Made by a program: the position numbers and the translations under genes | Shown here: piece by piece, positions 33,989 through 42,923 of the stretch | How positions within the stretch are numbered: position 1 is the stretch's first letter | Layout: each line of letters starts with the position of its first letter | Source: Leucobacter sp042726155 | Lineage (GTDB): Bacteria > Actinomycetota > Actinomycetes > Actinomycetales > Microbacteriaceae | NCBI RefSeq assembly: GCF_042726155.1 | Contig: NZ_JBHXHV010000003.1 | Location: 1-64,000, forward strand | Length of the DNA stretch: 64,000 nt | Direction of reading: 5' to 3' | The notes under the pieces: model-generated | What the model saw: only the letters and a program-made list of their open reading frames with translations | Databases searched by the model: none | What the model was told of the DNA's origin: nothing

Positions 33989-35073
33989 TCGCGCTGTTGA
34001 TCGCGGGTGGCTTTTCGCTGCTGTACTCGCTGCTGCTGACGCCGCTCTTTGTGCGTGGCTTCAACCGTCTGCGGTGGGGGCAGCCCATTCGCGTCGACGG
34101 CCCGAAAGAGCACGAGGTGAAACGCGGCACCCCCACCATGGGTGGCCTGATCTTCCTTTCCGGTTCGGTCATTGCCTACTTCGTCGGCAAGCTCGTGATG
34201 GGGGAGCAGCCGTCGCCTTCGGCCCTCCTCGTCATTCTGATGGCTGTGGGCGCTGGCCTCGTCGGCTTCATCGACGACTTCATGAAGACCCGCCAGCAGG
34301 CCTCGGCCGGTCTCGGCGGCTGGGCGAAGATCGTCGGCCAGGTGGTCATCGCGGTGTCGTTCGCGCTGCTGGGTATCCAGTTCGCCAACGCGGCAGGTAT
34401 CACGCCCGTGTCGACGCACATCTCGGTGTTCAGGGACCTCCCGTTCGATTTCATGACCTTCGGTCCGATCATCGGCATCGGCCTCGTTGTCATTTGGGTG
34501 ATGGTCATCGTGACGGCCACGACGAACGCCGTCAACGTCACCGACGGCTTGGACGGCCTGGCGGCCGGCGCCGCAATCTTTGCGTTCGGCGCGTATCTCG
34601 TCATCGGATTCTGGCAGGCAGCGCAGAGCTGCGTCAGCACTGCGTCCGAGGCCGGCTGCTACGAGGTGCGTGATCCGATGGATCTCGCGGTGATTGCGGC
34701 GGCCTTCCTCGGCGGCGTCGGTGGGTTTCTGTGGTGGAACACCAACCCCGCTCACGTTTTCATGGGCGATACCGGTTCGATGGGTATCGGCGGCGCGATC
34801 GCCGCCCTCGCGATTCTCAGCCGCACCGAAGTTCTCCTCATTTTGATCGGCGGGCTCTTCATCATCGAGACCGGCTCTGTGATCGTGCAGCGGCTGTACT
34901 TCAAGGTCACGCATGGCAAGCGAATCTTCCTGATGAGTCCCATTCATCACCACTTCGAGCTCAAGGGTTGGGCCGAGGTCACTGTGGTGGTGCGGTTCTG
35001 GATTATTGCCGCACTCTTCGTGATTGCCGGTGTGGGTGCCTTCTACGGCGAATGGTTGCTGCAGCAGCCGTGA
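33985..35073 (+). CDS. mraY: Phospho-MurNAc-pentapeptide transferase MraY
   Basis: Integral membrane enzyme that makes lipid I by transferring phospho-MurNAc-pentapeptide to undecaprenyl phosphate. The 362-residue protein has about ten helices. Conserved catalytic loops are GTPTMGG, GFIDDFMK (Asp-Asp), NAVNVTDGLDGLA and FMGDTGSM, with PIHHHFEL near the C-terminus. Starts on the murF stop (ATGA). Confidence 0.97.
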   Translation: MIALLIAGGFSLLYSLLLTPLFVRGFNRLRWGQPIRVDGPKEHEVKRGTPTMGGLIFLSGSVIAYFVGKLVMGEQPSPSALLVILMAVGAGLVGFIDDFMKTRQQASAGLGGWAKIVGQVVIAVSFALLGIQFANAAGITPVSTHISVFRDLPFDFMTFGPIIGIGLVVIWVMVIVTATTNAVNVTDGLDGLAAGAAIFAFGAYLVIGFWQAAQSCVSTASEAGCYEVRDPMDLAVIAAAFLGGVGGFLWWNTNPAHVFMGDTGSMGIGGAIAALAILSRTEVLLILIGGLFIIETGSVIVQRLYFKVTHGKRIFLMSPIHHHFELKGWAEVTVVVRFWIIAALFVIAGVGAFYGEWLLQQP

Positions 35074-35084
35074 TGGGAGCAGAC

Positions 35085-36593
35085 GTGAACGGCACCGGCG
35101 CAGAGGCCGCAATTTACGCAAAGCTCGTCGCAGACCGTGTCGACGCGCTCACCAGTTGGCACCACGACTGGACTGGCCTGCGCGTCGCTGTGCTGGGACT
35201 CGGCGTCACCGGATTTTCTGTCGCCGACACGCTCGTGGAGCTGGGGTCACGGGTACGCGTGATTTACGGCGCGCCCGACGAGGAGCGTGAACAACTGCTC
35301 GACGTCATCGGCGCCGAGCGGTTCGCCGCGGCGGACAACGCAGCGCAACTCGCCGACCTCGAAGAGTTTGATCCTGAACTGGTCGTCGTCTCACCCGGAT
35401 ACCGGCCGGACCACCCACTCACCACGTGGGCCAAGGGGCGGGGCATCACGGTCTGGGGTGATATTGAGCTCGGATGGCGGTTGCGAGACAAGACGGGTCG
35501 GATCGCCGACTGGATCTGCATCACCGGCACCAACGGCAAGACCACGACGACGCAGCTCACCGCGCACATGCTGACCGCTGGCGGGTTGCGAGTGACGCCC
35601 GCAGGCAACATCGGCACACCGATTCTCGACGCGATGCGCGATCCGCAGGGGTACGACGCCGTCGTGGTCGAGCTGTCGAGTTTTCAGCTCGATCGACTGG
35701 GCGAGATCTCTCCGTATGCGAGCGCCTGCCTGAACATCGCAGATGACCATCTTGATTGGCACGGGAGCGCAGAAGCGTACCGTGCCGCGAAGGCGAAGGT
35801 GTACGAGCACACGCAGGTCGCGTGCGTCTATAACCGCGCCGACTCGGCCACCGAGCGAATGGTCGAGGAGGCTGATGTAGTCGAGGGCGCCCGTGCCATC
35901 AGCTTCGGTCTCGACACCCCGCCGCCGAGCGGATTCGGCATCGTCGAGGGAATCCTCGTCGACCGCGGCTTCCATGCTGAGCGGGGCACGGAAGCCTACG
36001 AACTCGTGACCGTCGACGAGCTCGCCGAGCGTGGTCTTGCGGCTCCGCACATGGTGCAAAATGTGCTCGCTGCCAGCGCCCTCGCGCGCTCGCGCGGCGT
36101 GGAGCCCGCAGAGATTGCCCGCGCGATTCTGAGCTTTCAGCCCGATCCGCACCGCGCCCAGTTGCTCGGCGACGTGCGTGGTCTCGTGTGGATCGACGAC
36201 TCAAAGGCGACGAACGCGCACGCGGCTGACGCATCACTGCGAGCCATGCACGACGTGGTATGGATACTGGGTGGGCAGCTCAAGGGTGTCGACATTGACG
36301 AGCTCGTGCGCGCCCACGCCATCCGCCTGCGCGGCGCTGTCGTGATCGGGATCGACCGTGAGCCGGTGCTCGCTGCGCTCCGTGAACACCTCGGCGAGCG
36401 ACCGGTGGTCGAGATCGACCACGCGGCCGTCGGGGTCGACGGAGTGATGCCCGCGGCAGTTGCCCGCGCCCTCGAAATCGGGCAGGCGGGCGACACCGTG
36501 CTGCTGTCGCCAGCGGCTGCGTCCCTCGACCAGTTCACGGGCTACGGTGACCGCGGCCGGCGCTTCCAGGCCGCCGTTCGAGAGCTGGAGTGA
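35085..36593 (+). CDS. murD: UDP-MurNAc-L-alanine:D-glutamate ligase MurD
   Basis: Adds D-glutamate to UDP-MurNAc-L-Ala. The 502-residue protein has VLGLGVTGFS (UDP-binding N-domain), ITGTNGKTTTTQL (ATP P-loop) and NIADDHLDWHG. I chose GTG at 35085 because GGGAG is five bases upstream; ATG at 35073, sharing a base with the mraY stop, is the alternative and adds four residues. It carries an N-terminal extension of about 30 residues before the Rossmann domain. Confidence 0.95.
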   Translation: MNGTGAEAAIYAKLVADRVDALTSWHHDWTGLRVAVLGLGVTGFSVADTLVELGSRVRVIYGAPDEEREQLLDVIGAERFAAADNAAQLADLEEFDPELVVVSPGYRPDHPLTTWAKGRGITVWGDIELGWRLRDKTGRIADWICITGTNGKTTTTQLTAHMLTAGGLRVTPAGNIGTPILDAMRDPQGYDAVVVELSSFQLDRLGEISPYASACLNIADDHLDWHGSAEAYRAAKAKVYEHTQVACVYNRADSATERMVEEADVVEGARAISFGLDTPPPSGFGIVEGILVDRGFHAERGTEAYELVTVDELAERGLAAPHMVQNVLAASALARSRGVEPAEIARAILSFQPDPHRAQLLGDVRGLVWIDDSKATNAHAADASLRAMHDVVWILGGQLKGVDIDELVRAHAIRLRGAVVIGIDREPVLAALREHLGERPVVEIDHAAVGVDGVMPAAVARALEIGQAGDTVLLSPAAASLDQFTGYGDRGRRFQAAVRELE

Positions 36594-37789
36594 TGGCTGC
36601 GCGCACAGGTGAACGCGAGCCAGGCAGGGCGCCCGTTCAGGCGTTGATTCGCCTGGGTGGCATGCTGCGCCCTGGCTCAGATCGCACGGTCGTCGCTCTC
36701 TACACCGTGACGCTGCTGCTCGTCGGCTTCGGCCTGATCATGGTGCTTTCGTCGTCGTCGATCACGTCGTATCTCGCTGACGAGGGGTTCTTTGGCGGCT
36801 TCTGGCGGCAGGTCATCTTCGCCGTCATCGGCATCCCGCTGATGCTCGTTGCCGCGGCGATGCCGGTGGCGTTCTGGAAGCGTTACGCCTGGGTGTTCTT
36901 CTTCGTTGGCATCGTGTTGCAGCTACTCGTGTTCACCCCGCTCGGCGTCGAAATTTACGGCAACCGCAACTGGATTCAGCTCGGATCTATTACGGCCCAG
37001 CCATCGGAGGCCTTGAAGCTCGCGCTCGTGGTGTGGGTGGGCGCCGTGCTGCAGCGCAAGGAGCCGCTGCTCGGGCAGATGCGTCACGAGCTCATCCCGA
37101 TCATCATCCCTGGCTCGCTGATCGCGCTCGGCGTTGTGTTGCTCGGTCGCGACCTCGGCACCGTGCTCATCATGGCCGCCCTCGTGTTCGGCGCAATGTT
37201 CTTCGGGGGAATCAGTTGGAAGACCCTGGGCGTAACTGCGCTCGGGGCGGCCCTCGCCGTTGCATTCTTCGTGATTTCGAGCCCGAACCGAATGGCTCGC
37301 TTGCTCAGCCACGCTGGTGGTACCGATGACTACAGCGGCATCGACTGGCAAGCCACTCATGGCCTTTGGGCGCTCGCCGGCGGCGGTTTCTTCGGCGTGG
37401 GGCTCGGTAACTCGAAGGCGAAGTGGTCGTGGTTGCCCGCGGCCGACAATGACTACATCTTTGCGATCATTGGCGAGGAGCTTGGCCTCATTGGGGCAAT
37501 GCTCGTCGTCGTGTTGTTCATCGTGCTCACCGTCGTCATGCTGCGCCTCATTACGCGCGCTCGCGATCGATTCGCGCGGGCGGTCGTCGGTGGCATTCTG
37601 GTCTGGATCGTGGGCCAGGCATTCGTGAACATCGGTGTGGTGGTGGGCGTGCTTCCGGTTCTCGGCGTCCCGCTGCCGCTCATCAGCTCGGGCGGCACTG
37701 CCCTCATCGCGTGTCTCGTCGCGATCGGCGTCGTCATTTCAATCGCGCGCGATGCGGCGAAGTATCAGGAAGAAATCGGACAGGCATGA
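36593..37789 (+). CDS. ftsW: Septal glycan polymerase FtsW
   Basis: SEDS-family enzyme that polymerises lipid II into septal glycan strands together with FtsI. The 398-residue protein has about ten membrane helices; YGNRNWIQLGSITAQPSE and the C-terminal PLPLISSGGTALIA are signatures of the family. ATG at 36593 shares a base with the murD stop (TGATG); a GTG one codon earlier is equally possible. Overlaps murG at the end. Confidence 0.96.
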   Translation: MAARTGEREPGRAPVQALIRLGGMLRPGSDRTVVALYTVTLLLVGFGLIMVLSSSSITSYLADEGFFGGFWRQVIFAVIGIPLMLVAAAMPVAFWKRYAWVFFFVGIVLQLLVFTPLGVEIYGNRNWIQLGSITAQPSEALKLALVVWVGAVLQRKEPLLGQMRHELIPIIIPGSLIALGVVLLGRDLGTVLIMAALVFGAMFFGGISWKTLGVTALGAALAVAFFVISSPNRMARLLSHAGGTDDYSGIDWQATHGLWALAGGGFFGVGLGNSKAKWSWLPAADNDYIFAIIGEELGLIGAMLVVVLFIVLTVVMLRLITRARDRFARAVVGGILVWIVGQAFVNIGVVVGVLPVLGVPLPLISSGGTALIACLVAIGVVISIARDAAKYQEEIGQA

Positions 37790-38856
37790 CGAACTACTTG
37801 CTCGCTGGCGGGGGAACCGCCGGCCATGTGAATCCACTGATCGCGCTGGCTGACCTGATCCGCCAAGAGGAGCCCGACGCGTCAATCGTTGTGCTCGGCA
37901 CCCGTGAGGGGCTCGAGGCGCGCCTGGTGCCAGAACGCGGATACGAACTCGTGCACATTGAACGCTTGCCCTTCCCACGCAGGCCGAACCTCGCGGCACT
38001 CCGGTTTCCGGCGCGCTTCGCCCGGGCCGTGCGCCAGGGACGCACGTTAATTGTGGATCGGAACATCGACGTCGTCGTCGGCTTCGGAGGCTACGCCTCG
38101 GCTCCTGCCTATCGTGCAGGAGCGAAGCAGGGCATCCCCGTGGTGATTCATGAGGCGAACGCGAAGCCTGGCATGGCGAACCGTCTCGGGGCGCGGAGCA
38201 CGCCGCACGTCGCCGTGACGTTCGCTGGCACCCCCATCGCGGGTGCCCGCGTGACCGGGATGCCGCTGCGTCCCGAAATCACCGGTCTAGATCGCGCAGC
38301 GCTACGCGCCGACGCACGCACGCACTTTGGGCTTGACCCGGCCCGCCGTACGCTGCTCGTCACTGGCGGATCGCTCGGAGCCCGCGCGCTCAACCGAGGT
38401 ATTTCGGGCTCCGCCCGCGAACTCGTCGATGCGGGCCTGCAGGTGTTGCACGTCTGGGGAGGGCTCACCGAGCTCGAAGATCCGGGCGTGCCCGGATACA
38501 TCGTCCTTCCCTACTGCGACCGGATGGATCTCGCGTTCGCAGCGTGCGATCTTGCGGTGTCTCGCGCTGGGTCAACGACGGTCAGCGAGCTTGCTGGTCT
38601 GGGCATTCCCGCAGTGCTCGTGCCGTACGCGGTAGGCAATGGGGAACAGCGGTTCAATGCCGCTGGAGTCGTGGAGGCGGGCGGCGCCGTGCTCGTTGCT
38701 GACCAGGATCTCACGCCGGAGTGGGTGCGCCAGACGCTCATTCCATTGCTCACCGATGATGCTCGCTTGCGTGACATGGGTGAACGAGCGCGGTCAGCTG
38801 GTTCGCTCGACGGGACCGAGCGACTGCTGGACTTTGTGCGGGAGGCGCTGCGGTAA
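37786..38856 (+). CDS. murG: UDP-GlcNAc:lipid I N-acetylglucosaminyltransferase MurG
   Basis: Makes lipid II at the inner face of the membrane. The 356-residue protein (two Rossmann-like domains, GT28) has GGGTAGHVNPLIALA at the N-terminus, IHEANAKPGMANRL, the loop VTGGSLGARALN and SRAGSTTVSELAGLGIPAVLVP in the donor-binding domain. ATG 37786 lies inside the ftsW stop (ATGA). Confidence 0.97.
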   Translation: MTNYLLAGGGTAGHVNPLIALADLIRQEEPDASIVVLGTREGLEARLVPERGYELVHIERLPFPRRPNLAALRFPARFARAVRQGRTLIVDRNIDVVVGFGGYASAPAYRAGAKQGIPVVIHEANAKPGMANRLGARSTPHVAVTFAGTPIAGARVTGMPLRPEITGLDRAALRADARTHFGLDPARRTLLVTGGSLGARALNRGISGSARELVDAGLQVLHVWGGLTELEDPGVPGYIVLPYCDRMDLAFAACDLAVSRAGSTTVSELAGLGIPAVLVPYAVGNGEQRFNAAGVVEAGGAVLVADQDLTPEWVRQTLIPLLTDDARLRDMGERARSAGSLDGTERLLDFVREALR

Positions 38857-38898
38857 CTCGCGGTACGCTTGACTGTCGATTCGTGCTGAGGAGGCGCC

Positions 38899-40320
38899 AT
38901 GATTTATCCCGATCTCGAACTGGAGATCCCCGAGGAACTCGGGCAGGTCCATTTCGTCGGTATCGGCGGCTCGGGCATGAGCGGTATCGCGCGCATGATG
39001 CACCAGGCCGGCGTGACAGTGACCGGCTCTGATCGCAGCGCAAACTACTCCACCGAAGCACTGACTGAGCTTGGTATTCGCGTCAGCATTGGGCACGACG
39101 CTGCCAACGTTGGTGACGCCGACACGCTCGTAGTGACCGGGGCACTCTGGACAGACAACCCGGAGTATCAGCTGGCACTCGAGCGCGGGTTGCCCGTGTT
39201 GCATCGCTCGCAGGCGCTCGCGTGGCTCGCCCGGGGCAAGCGTGTCGTCTCCGTCGCCGGGGCACACGGCAAGACAACGTCGACAGGCATGATCGTGACC
39301 GGACTGCTCGGGCTCGGTGCTGATCCGTCGTTCGTGAACGGCGGCATCATTGAGTCTCTCGGCGTGAGTTCGGGACCCGGGGCCGATGATCTCTTCGTGA
39401 TCGAAGCGGACGAGTCTGACAAGTCTTTCTTGCTCTATGACACGGCGGTCGCGCTCGTCACGAACGTCGACCCCGAACACCTTGATTTCTACGGCTCGCG
39501 TGAGGCATTCATGGAGGCGTTCGTCGACTTCATGGCTGGTGCCCGTGAGCAGATTGTGATCTCTGTCGACGACCCCGGCGCGCGCGAGGTATTGGCGTCG
39601 CTGCGGCAGCGCGGCGATCACGCACCGGTGCGCACCTTCGGGGTGGGCGCTGACGCAGACGTCCGCATCGTTGACATTGATGACTCCGGTCCCGTGCGGT
39701 TCGCCGTTGAGATCGACGGTGCGCGGTACGACGCGCAGCTTGCTGTGTACGGTACGCACAACGCGGTGAACGCCGTCGGCGCGCTCGCCGTGCTGACCGG
39801 CCTCGGATTCGAGCCAGCGGCCGCGCTGGCCGCAATCGCAGAGTTCGGCGGCACGAAGCGGCGCTTCGAGTTCCACGCCGAGGTAGGGGGAGTGCGCGTC
39901 TATGACGACTATGCGCATCATCCGACCGAGGTCGCGGCACTGCTCGACTCGGCGCGCGCGGTGGTCGGAGAGGGGCGACTCATTGCCATTCACCAACCGC
40001 ACCTATACAGCCGGACGCGCATGTTTCATCGTGAGTTCGCGGAGGTGCTTGAACGGGGAGCCGATCACACTGTGGTGCTCGCCGTCGACGGTGCGCGTGA
40101 GGACCCCGTGCCCGAGGTGACCGGCGCGCTTGTGTCGAACGACTTTGTCGACGCCGATCACGTGGCGTACGTGCCTGAGTGGGAAGATGCCGCCGCGTAT
40201 CTCGCGGGTATTGCCCGACCGGGTGACGTGATGGTGACGATGAGCTGCGGTACGGTGTATCGCATCATTCCGCAGGTGGTCGAAGCGCTGCGCGGCCGGT
40301 TCGAGCCAGAGGCGCGGTGA
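38899..40320 (+). CDS. murC: UDP-MurNAc-L-alanine ligase MurC
   Basis: Adds L-alanine to UDP-MurNAc. The 473-residue protein has HFVGIGGSGMSGIA (N-domain), VAGAHGKTTSTGM (ATP loop), and DDYAHHPTEVAALL in the C-domain. ATG 38899 follows GAGGAGG. A 42-base gap before it holds TTGACT, a possible -35, so a secondary promoter may exist here. Ends overlapping ftsQ. Confidence 0.97.
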   Translation: MIYPDLELEIPEELGQVHFVGIGGSGMSGIARMMHQAGVTVTGSDRSANYSTEALTELGIRVSIGHDAANVGDADTLVVTGALWTDNPEYQLALERGLPVLHRSQALAWLARGKRVVSVAGAHGKTTSTGMIVTGLLGLGADPSFVNGGIIESLGVSSGPGADDLFVIEADESDKSFLLYDTAVALVTNVDPEHLDFYGSREAFMEAFVDFMAGAREQIVISVDDPGAREVLASLRQRGDHAPVRTFGVGADADVRIVDIDDSGPVRFAVEIDGARYDAQLAVYGTHNAVNAVGALAVLTGLGFEPAAALAAIAEFGGTKRRFEFHAEVGGVRVYDDYAHHPTEVAALLDSARAVVGEGRLIAIHQPHLYSRTRMFHREFAEVLERGADHTVVLAVDGAREDPVPEVTGALVSNDFVDADHVAYVPEWEDAAAYLAGIARPGDVMVTMSCGTVYRIIPQVVEALRGRFEPEAR

Positions 40321-41513
40321 AACGCCCGAACGGTTTCGACCGGGGTGCTGAGCCGCCTCGCCCGGAGCCGGAGCCACTTCCGCGTGGCCAAAATGCGACG
40401 CCAGTCGGCGATCGAGGCGCGCAGGCAGCGGAGAACGCACTCGGCGACGACTCAGTGTGGCGTGCCCGGCTGAGCCGGGCGACGCGGCGCACGTCGCCTG
40501 CCGGGAGCACGGCAGACGGTGACGAGGCTGAGACCTTGGATGCGCAGCAGGCCGACGCAATTGACGACACAGCAGATGATGCCCCGCTTGCTCCGACGGT
40601 TGATCTGAGTGACGTGCGAGCAGCGCGCGGATCGAGCGTCGAGGGGGTCTCTCCCGCCGACGAGCACCCGACCGTCGACTTGAGTGCTCTTGAACAGCGA
40701 AAGTCTTCCGTGCTCGACCGCTTTCGAGGCGATGACGAAGATGCAGTGCGTGTCGCCGAGCGCCGCTTGGCGAAGGCGGCGAAGCAGCGGAAACAACAGG
40801 AGCGCCGTGAGCGGCGGAGATTCTCGGCTGAGTCTCGCGGGCGCAGACGGCAGTGGATCATTGTGATCTCGGCCGTTGCGGCGCTGATGCTGTTCGTCGG
40901 AGCTGGCGTGTTCACACCGCTCATGGCGGTGCGCGAGGTTCAGGTGGTTGGAGCGAAGAGCGTGGACGCCGCTGCTGTGCAGGCAGCGCTCAATCGGTTT
41001 GACGGGACGCCTCTTGCTCTCGTTGACGATGCTGAGGTGCACCGCGCACTTGAGCCGTTCCCTCTGATTCAGCGCTATGCCGTCGAGCGCGTGCCGCCGC
41101 ACACGCTCGTGGTCAAGATTGAAGAGCGGGTGCCCGTGATCTCTGTGCCGGGAGCCGACGGCGTTTCGCTCTATGACGCAGCGGGTGTATTGCTCGGCTC
41201 CGTGAAGGATGCCCCCGCGGGGGTGCCGACCGGAGAAGGTGCGCTCACCGACCTGGGTTCCGCGGCGTTCCGATCCGCGTCCCGCGCGCTGCGTGACATG
41301 CCCGTTGATCTGCGCAAGCAGATCACCACCGCAACGGCGACGAGTGCGCAGGATGTCACCTTCACGCTTGACAGCGGCATTACCGTGCTCTGGGGGGAGG
41401 CGGACGACAGCCGACGAAAGGCCGTCGTGCTGCAATCGATTTTGACCTCCCTCGCAGGCCAGCCCATCACCCGCATTGATGTTTCGTCGACCGAGGCCCC
41501 GGTCTACGAGTAG
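40317..41513 (+). CDS. ftsQ: Cell division protein FtsQ/DivIB
   Basis: Bitopic division protein of the FtsQBL complex. The 398-residue product has an unusually long N-terminal cytoplasmic part (about 1-178), charged, with many Glu, Asp and Arg and little predicted structure, then one membrane helix (about 180-200, IIVISAVAALMLFVGAG), the POTRA domain (about 210-275, beginning VREVQVVGAKSVDAAAVQAA) and a beta domain. GTG start overlaps the murC stop (GTGA). The gene closes the tightly coupled part of the cluster before the ftsZ promoter region. Confidence 0.93.
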   Translation: MKRPNGFDRGAEPPRPEPEPLPRGQNATPVGDRGAQAAENALGDDSVWRARLSRATRRTSPAGSTADGDEAETLDAQQADAIDDTADDAPLAPTVDLSDVRAARGSSVEGVSPADEHPTVDLSALEQRKSSVLDRFRGDDEDAVRVAERRLAKAAKQRKQQERRERRRFSAESRGRRRQWIIVISAVAALMLFVGAGVFTPLMAVREVQVVGAKSVDAAAVQAALNRFDGTPLALVDDAEVHRALEPFPLIQRYAVERVPPHTLVVKIEERVPVISVPGADGVSLYDAAGVLLGSVKDAPAGVPTGEGALTDLGSAAFRSASRALRDMPVDLRKQITTATATSAQDVTFTLDSGITVLWGEADDSRRKAVVLQSILTSLAGQPITRIDVSSTEAPVYE

Positions 41514-41524
41514 CCGCGAGGCCG

Positions 41525-41549
41525 AAGTTCGCGTTCGCGCAGCGAACTT
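41525..41549 (+). terminator. Hairpin between ftsQ and ftsZ
   Basis: Inverted repeat AAGTTCGC / GCGAACTT with a nine-base loop just after ftsQ. No T-tract. It may weaken read-through so that ftsZ depends on its own promoter. Confidence 0.55.
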
Positions 41550-41639
41550 TCGCCCGCGTCGCGGCGTGTCTGGCCCGGCGATGCCCGTGCGCACCATACG
41601 GTTGGGCGCAGGAAATGTATACGGCAATACTAACTTTTA

Positions 41640-41662
41640 ACTTGAACTAGAGGTTGAAGGTT
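41640..41662 (+). promoter_or_regulatory. Candidate FtsR operator upstream of ftsZ
   Basis: A 23-base element starting ACTTGAAC, with TAGA in the centre and ending TTGAAGGTT, 18 bases before the ftsZ GTG. It contains TTGAA twice, 12 bases apart. It matches the element upstream of the second merR gene (12636-12658) at 18 of 23 positions. FtsR is known to bind the ftsZ promoter in Corynebacterium. Assignment to FtsR is inference. Confidence 0.6.
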
Positions 41663-41679
41663 AGGGGCGGAGGAACCAC

Positions 41680-42918
41680 GTGTCAGCGAACCAGAACTAC
41701 CTTGCAGTGATCAAGGTCGTCGGCGTCGGCGGCGGCGGCGTAAACGCCGTCAACCGCATGATTGAGCTCGGGTTGCGCGGTGTCGAATTCATCGCCGTCA
41801 ATACCGATGCGCAGGCGTTGCTGCTCAGCGACGCTGACGTCAAGCTGGACGTGGGACGCGAACTGACCAGGGGCCTGGGCGCTGGCGCTGATCCCGAGGT
41901 CGGTCGCCGAGCTGCCGAAGATCACGCAGAAGAGATTGAAGAAGCCCTCGCTGGCGCGGATATGGTCTTCGTGACCGCGGGCGAGGGTGGCGGCACCGGC
42001 ACCGGCGCTGCCCCTGTGGTGGCACGCATTGCAAAGTCGATCGGTGCGCTGACCATCGGCGTTGTGACCCGGCCGTTCAGCTTCGAGGGCAAGCGCCGCG
42101 CCGCACAGGCCGACTCGGGTGTGCACACCCTGCGCGAGGCCGTCGACACGCTCATCGTCGTTCCGAACGACCGCCTCCTCGATATCAGCGAGCCGGGCAT
42201 CAGCATGATCGAGGCGTTTGCGGCAGCCGATCAGGTGTTGCTCGCGGGTGTTTCGGGTATCACTGACCTGATCACTACCCCCGGCCTCATTAACCTCGAC
42301 TTTGCCGACGTGAAATCCGTGATGCAGGGCGCTGGAGCCGCGCTGATGGGCATTGGTTCCGCTCGCGGCGCCGATCGCGCCATCAAGGCAGCAGAGCTTG
42401 CTGTCGCGTCGCCGCTGCTCGAGGCCTCCGTCGAGGGCGCGCACGGCGTGCTGCTCTCGATCCAGGGTTCGTCAAACCTCGCGCTGAGTGAGATCTACGA
42501 GGCTTCGACCCTCGTGCAGGATGTCGTGCACCCAGAGGCAAACATCATCTTCGGTACCGTGATCGATGACACCCTCGGCGACGAGGTGCGCGTCACGGTG
42601 ATCGCGGCCGGATTCGACGACGAGACCCCGGCTCCCGTGGTCTCGCCCGAGCGTGGCCGCCGCGGCAGCCACGTCGAGAGCCTCGACCAGGTTGCTGAGC
42701 CAGCGGCCGGAGCTGCTGCTGTCGGTGCCGGTGCGGCCGCTAATACGGGATCAGGCTACGGCGGATTCGGTTCGGCGAGCGAGGCAGGATCGAAGAACCC
42801 GGCTACCGGCCAGTTCGGCGAGGTGCTGTCGAACCCGCCCGTCGAGGCGCAGATTTCGGATCCCGCCTTCGACGGTGACGATGACGATGATCTCGACATT
42901 CCCGAATTCCTGAGGTAA
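41680..42918 (+). CDS. ftsZ: Cell division GTPase FtsZ
   Basis: Bacterial tubulin that forms the division ring. The 412-residue protein has VVGVGGGGVNAVNRM, the tubulin signature GEGGGTGTGAAP (about 106-117), NRM and the T7 loop NLDFADVKSVM. An Ala/Gly-rich linker (about 320-390) leads to the C-terminal peptide DDDLDIPEFLR, the docking site for SepF and other partners. GTG start with GGAGGA seven bases before it. It has a separate upstream region of 166 bases, unlike the other cluster genes. Confidence 0.98.
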   Translation: MSANQNYLAVIKVVGVGGGGVNAVNRMIELGLRGVEFIAVNTDAQALLLSDADVKLDVGRELTRGLGAGADPEVGRRAAEDHAEEIEEALAGADMVFVTAGEGGGTGTGAAPVVARIAKSIGALTIGVVTRPFSFEGKRRAAQADSGVHTLREAVDTLIVVPNDRLLDISEPGISMIEAFAAADQVLLAGVSGITDLITTPGLINLDFADVKSVMQGAGAALMGIGSARGADRAIKAAELAVASPLLEASVEGAHGVLLSIQGSSNLALSEIYEASTLVQDVVHPEANIIFGTVIDDTLGDEVRVTVIAAGFDDETPAPVVSPERGRRGSHVESLDQVAEPAAGAAAVGAGAAANTGSGYGGFGSASEAGSKNPATGQFGEVLSNPPVEAQISDPAFDGDDDDDLDIPEFLR

Positions 42919-42923
42919 TTTCC

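Noticed and set aside
33604..35121. Minus-strand open frame of 505 codons opposite murF and mraY
   Set aside because: Rich in Arg, His and Glu as expected for the reverse of membrane-protein codons; mraY is intact.
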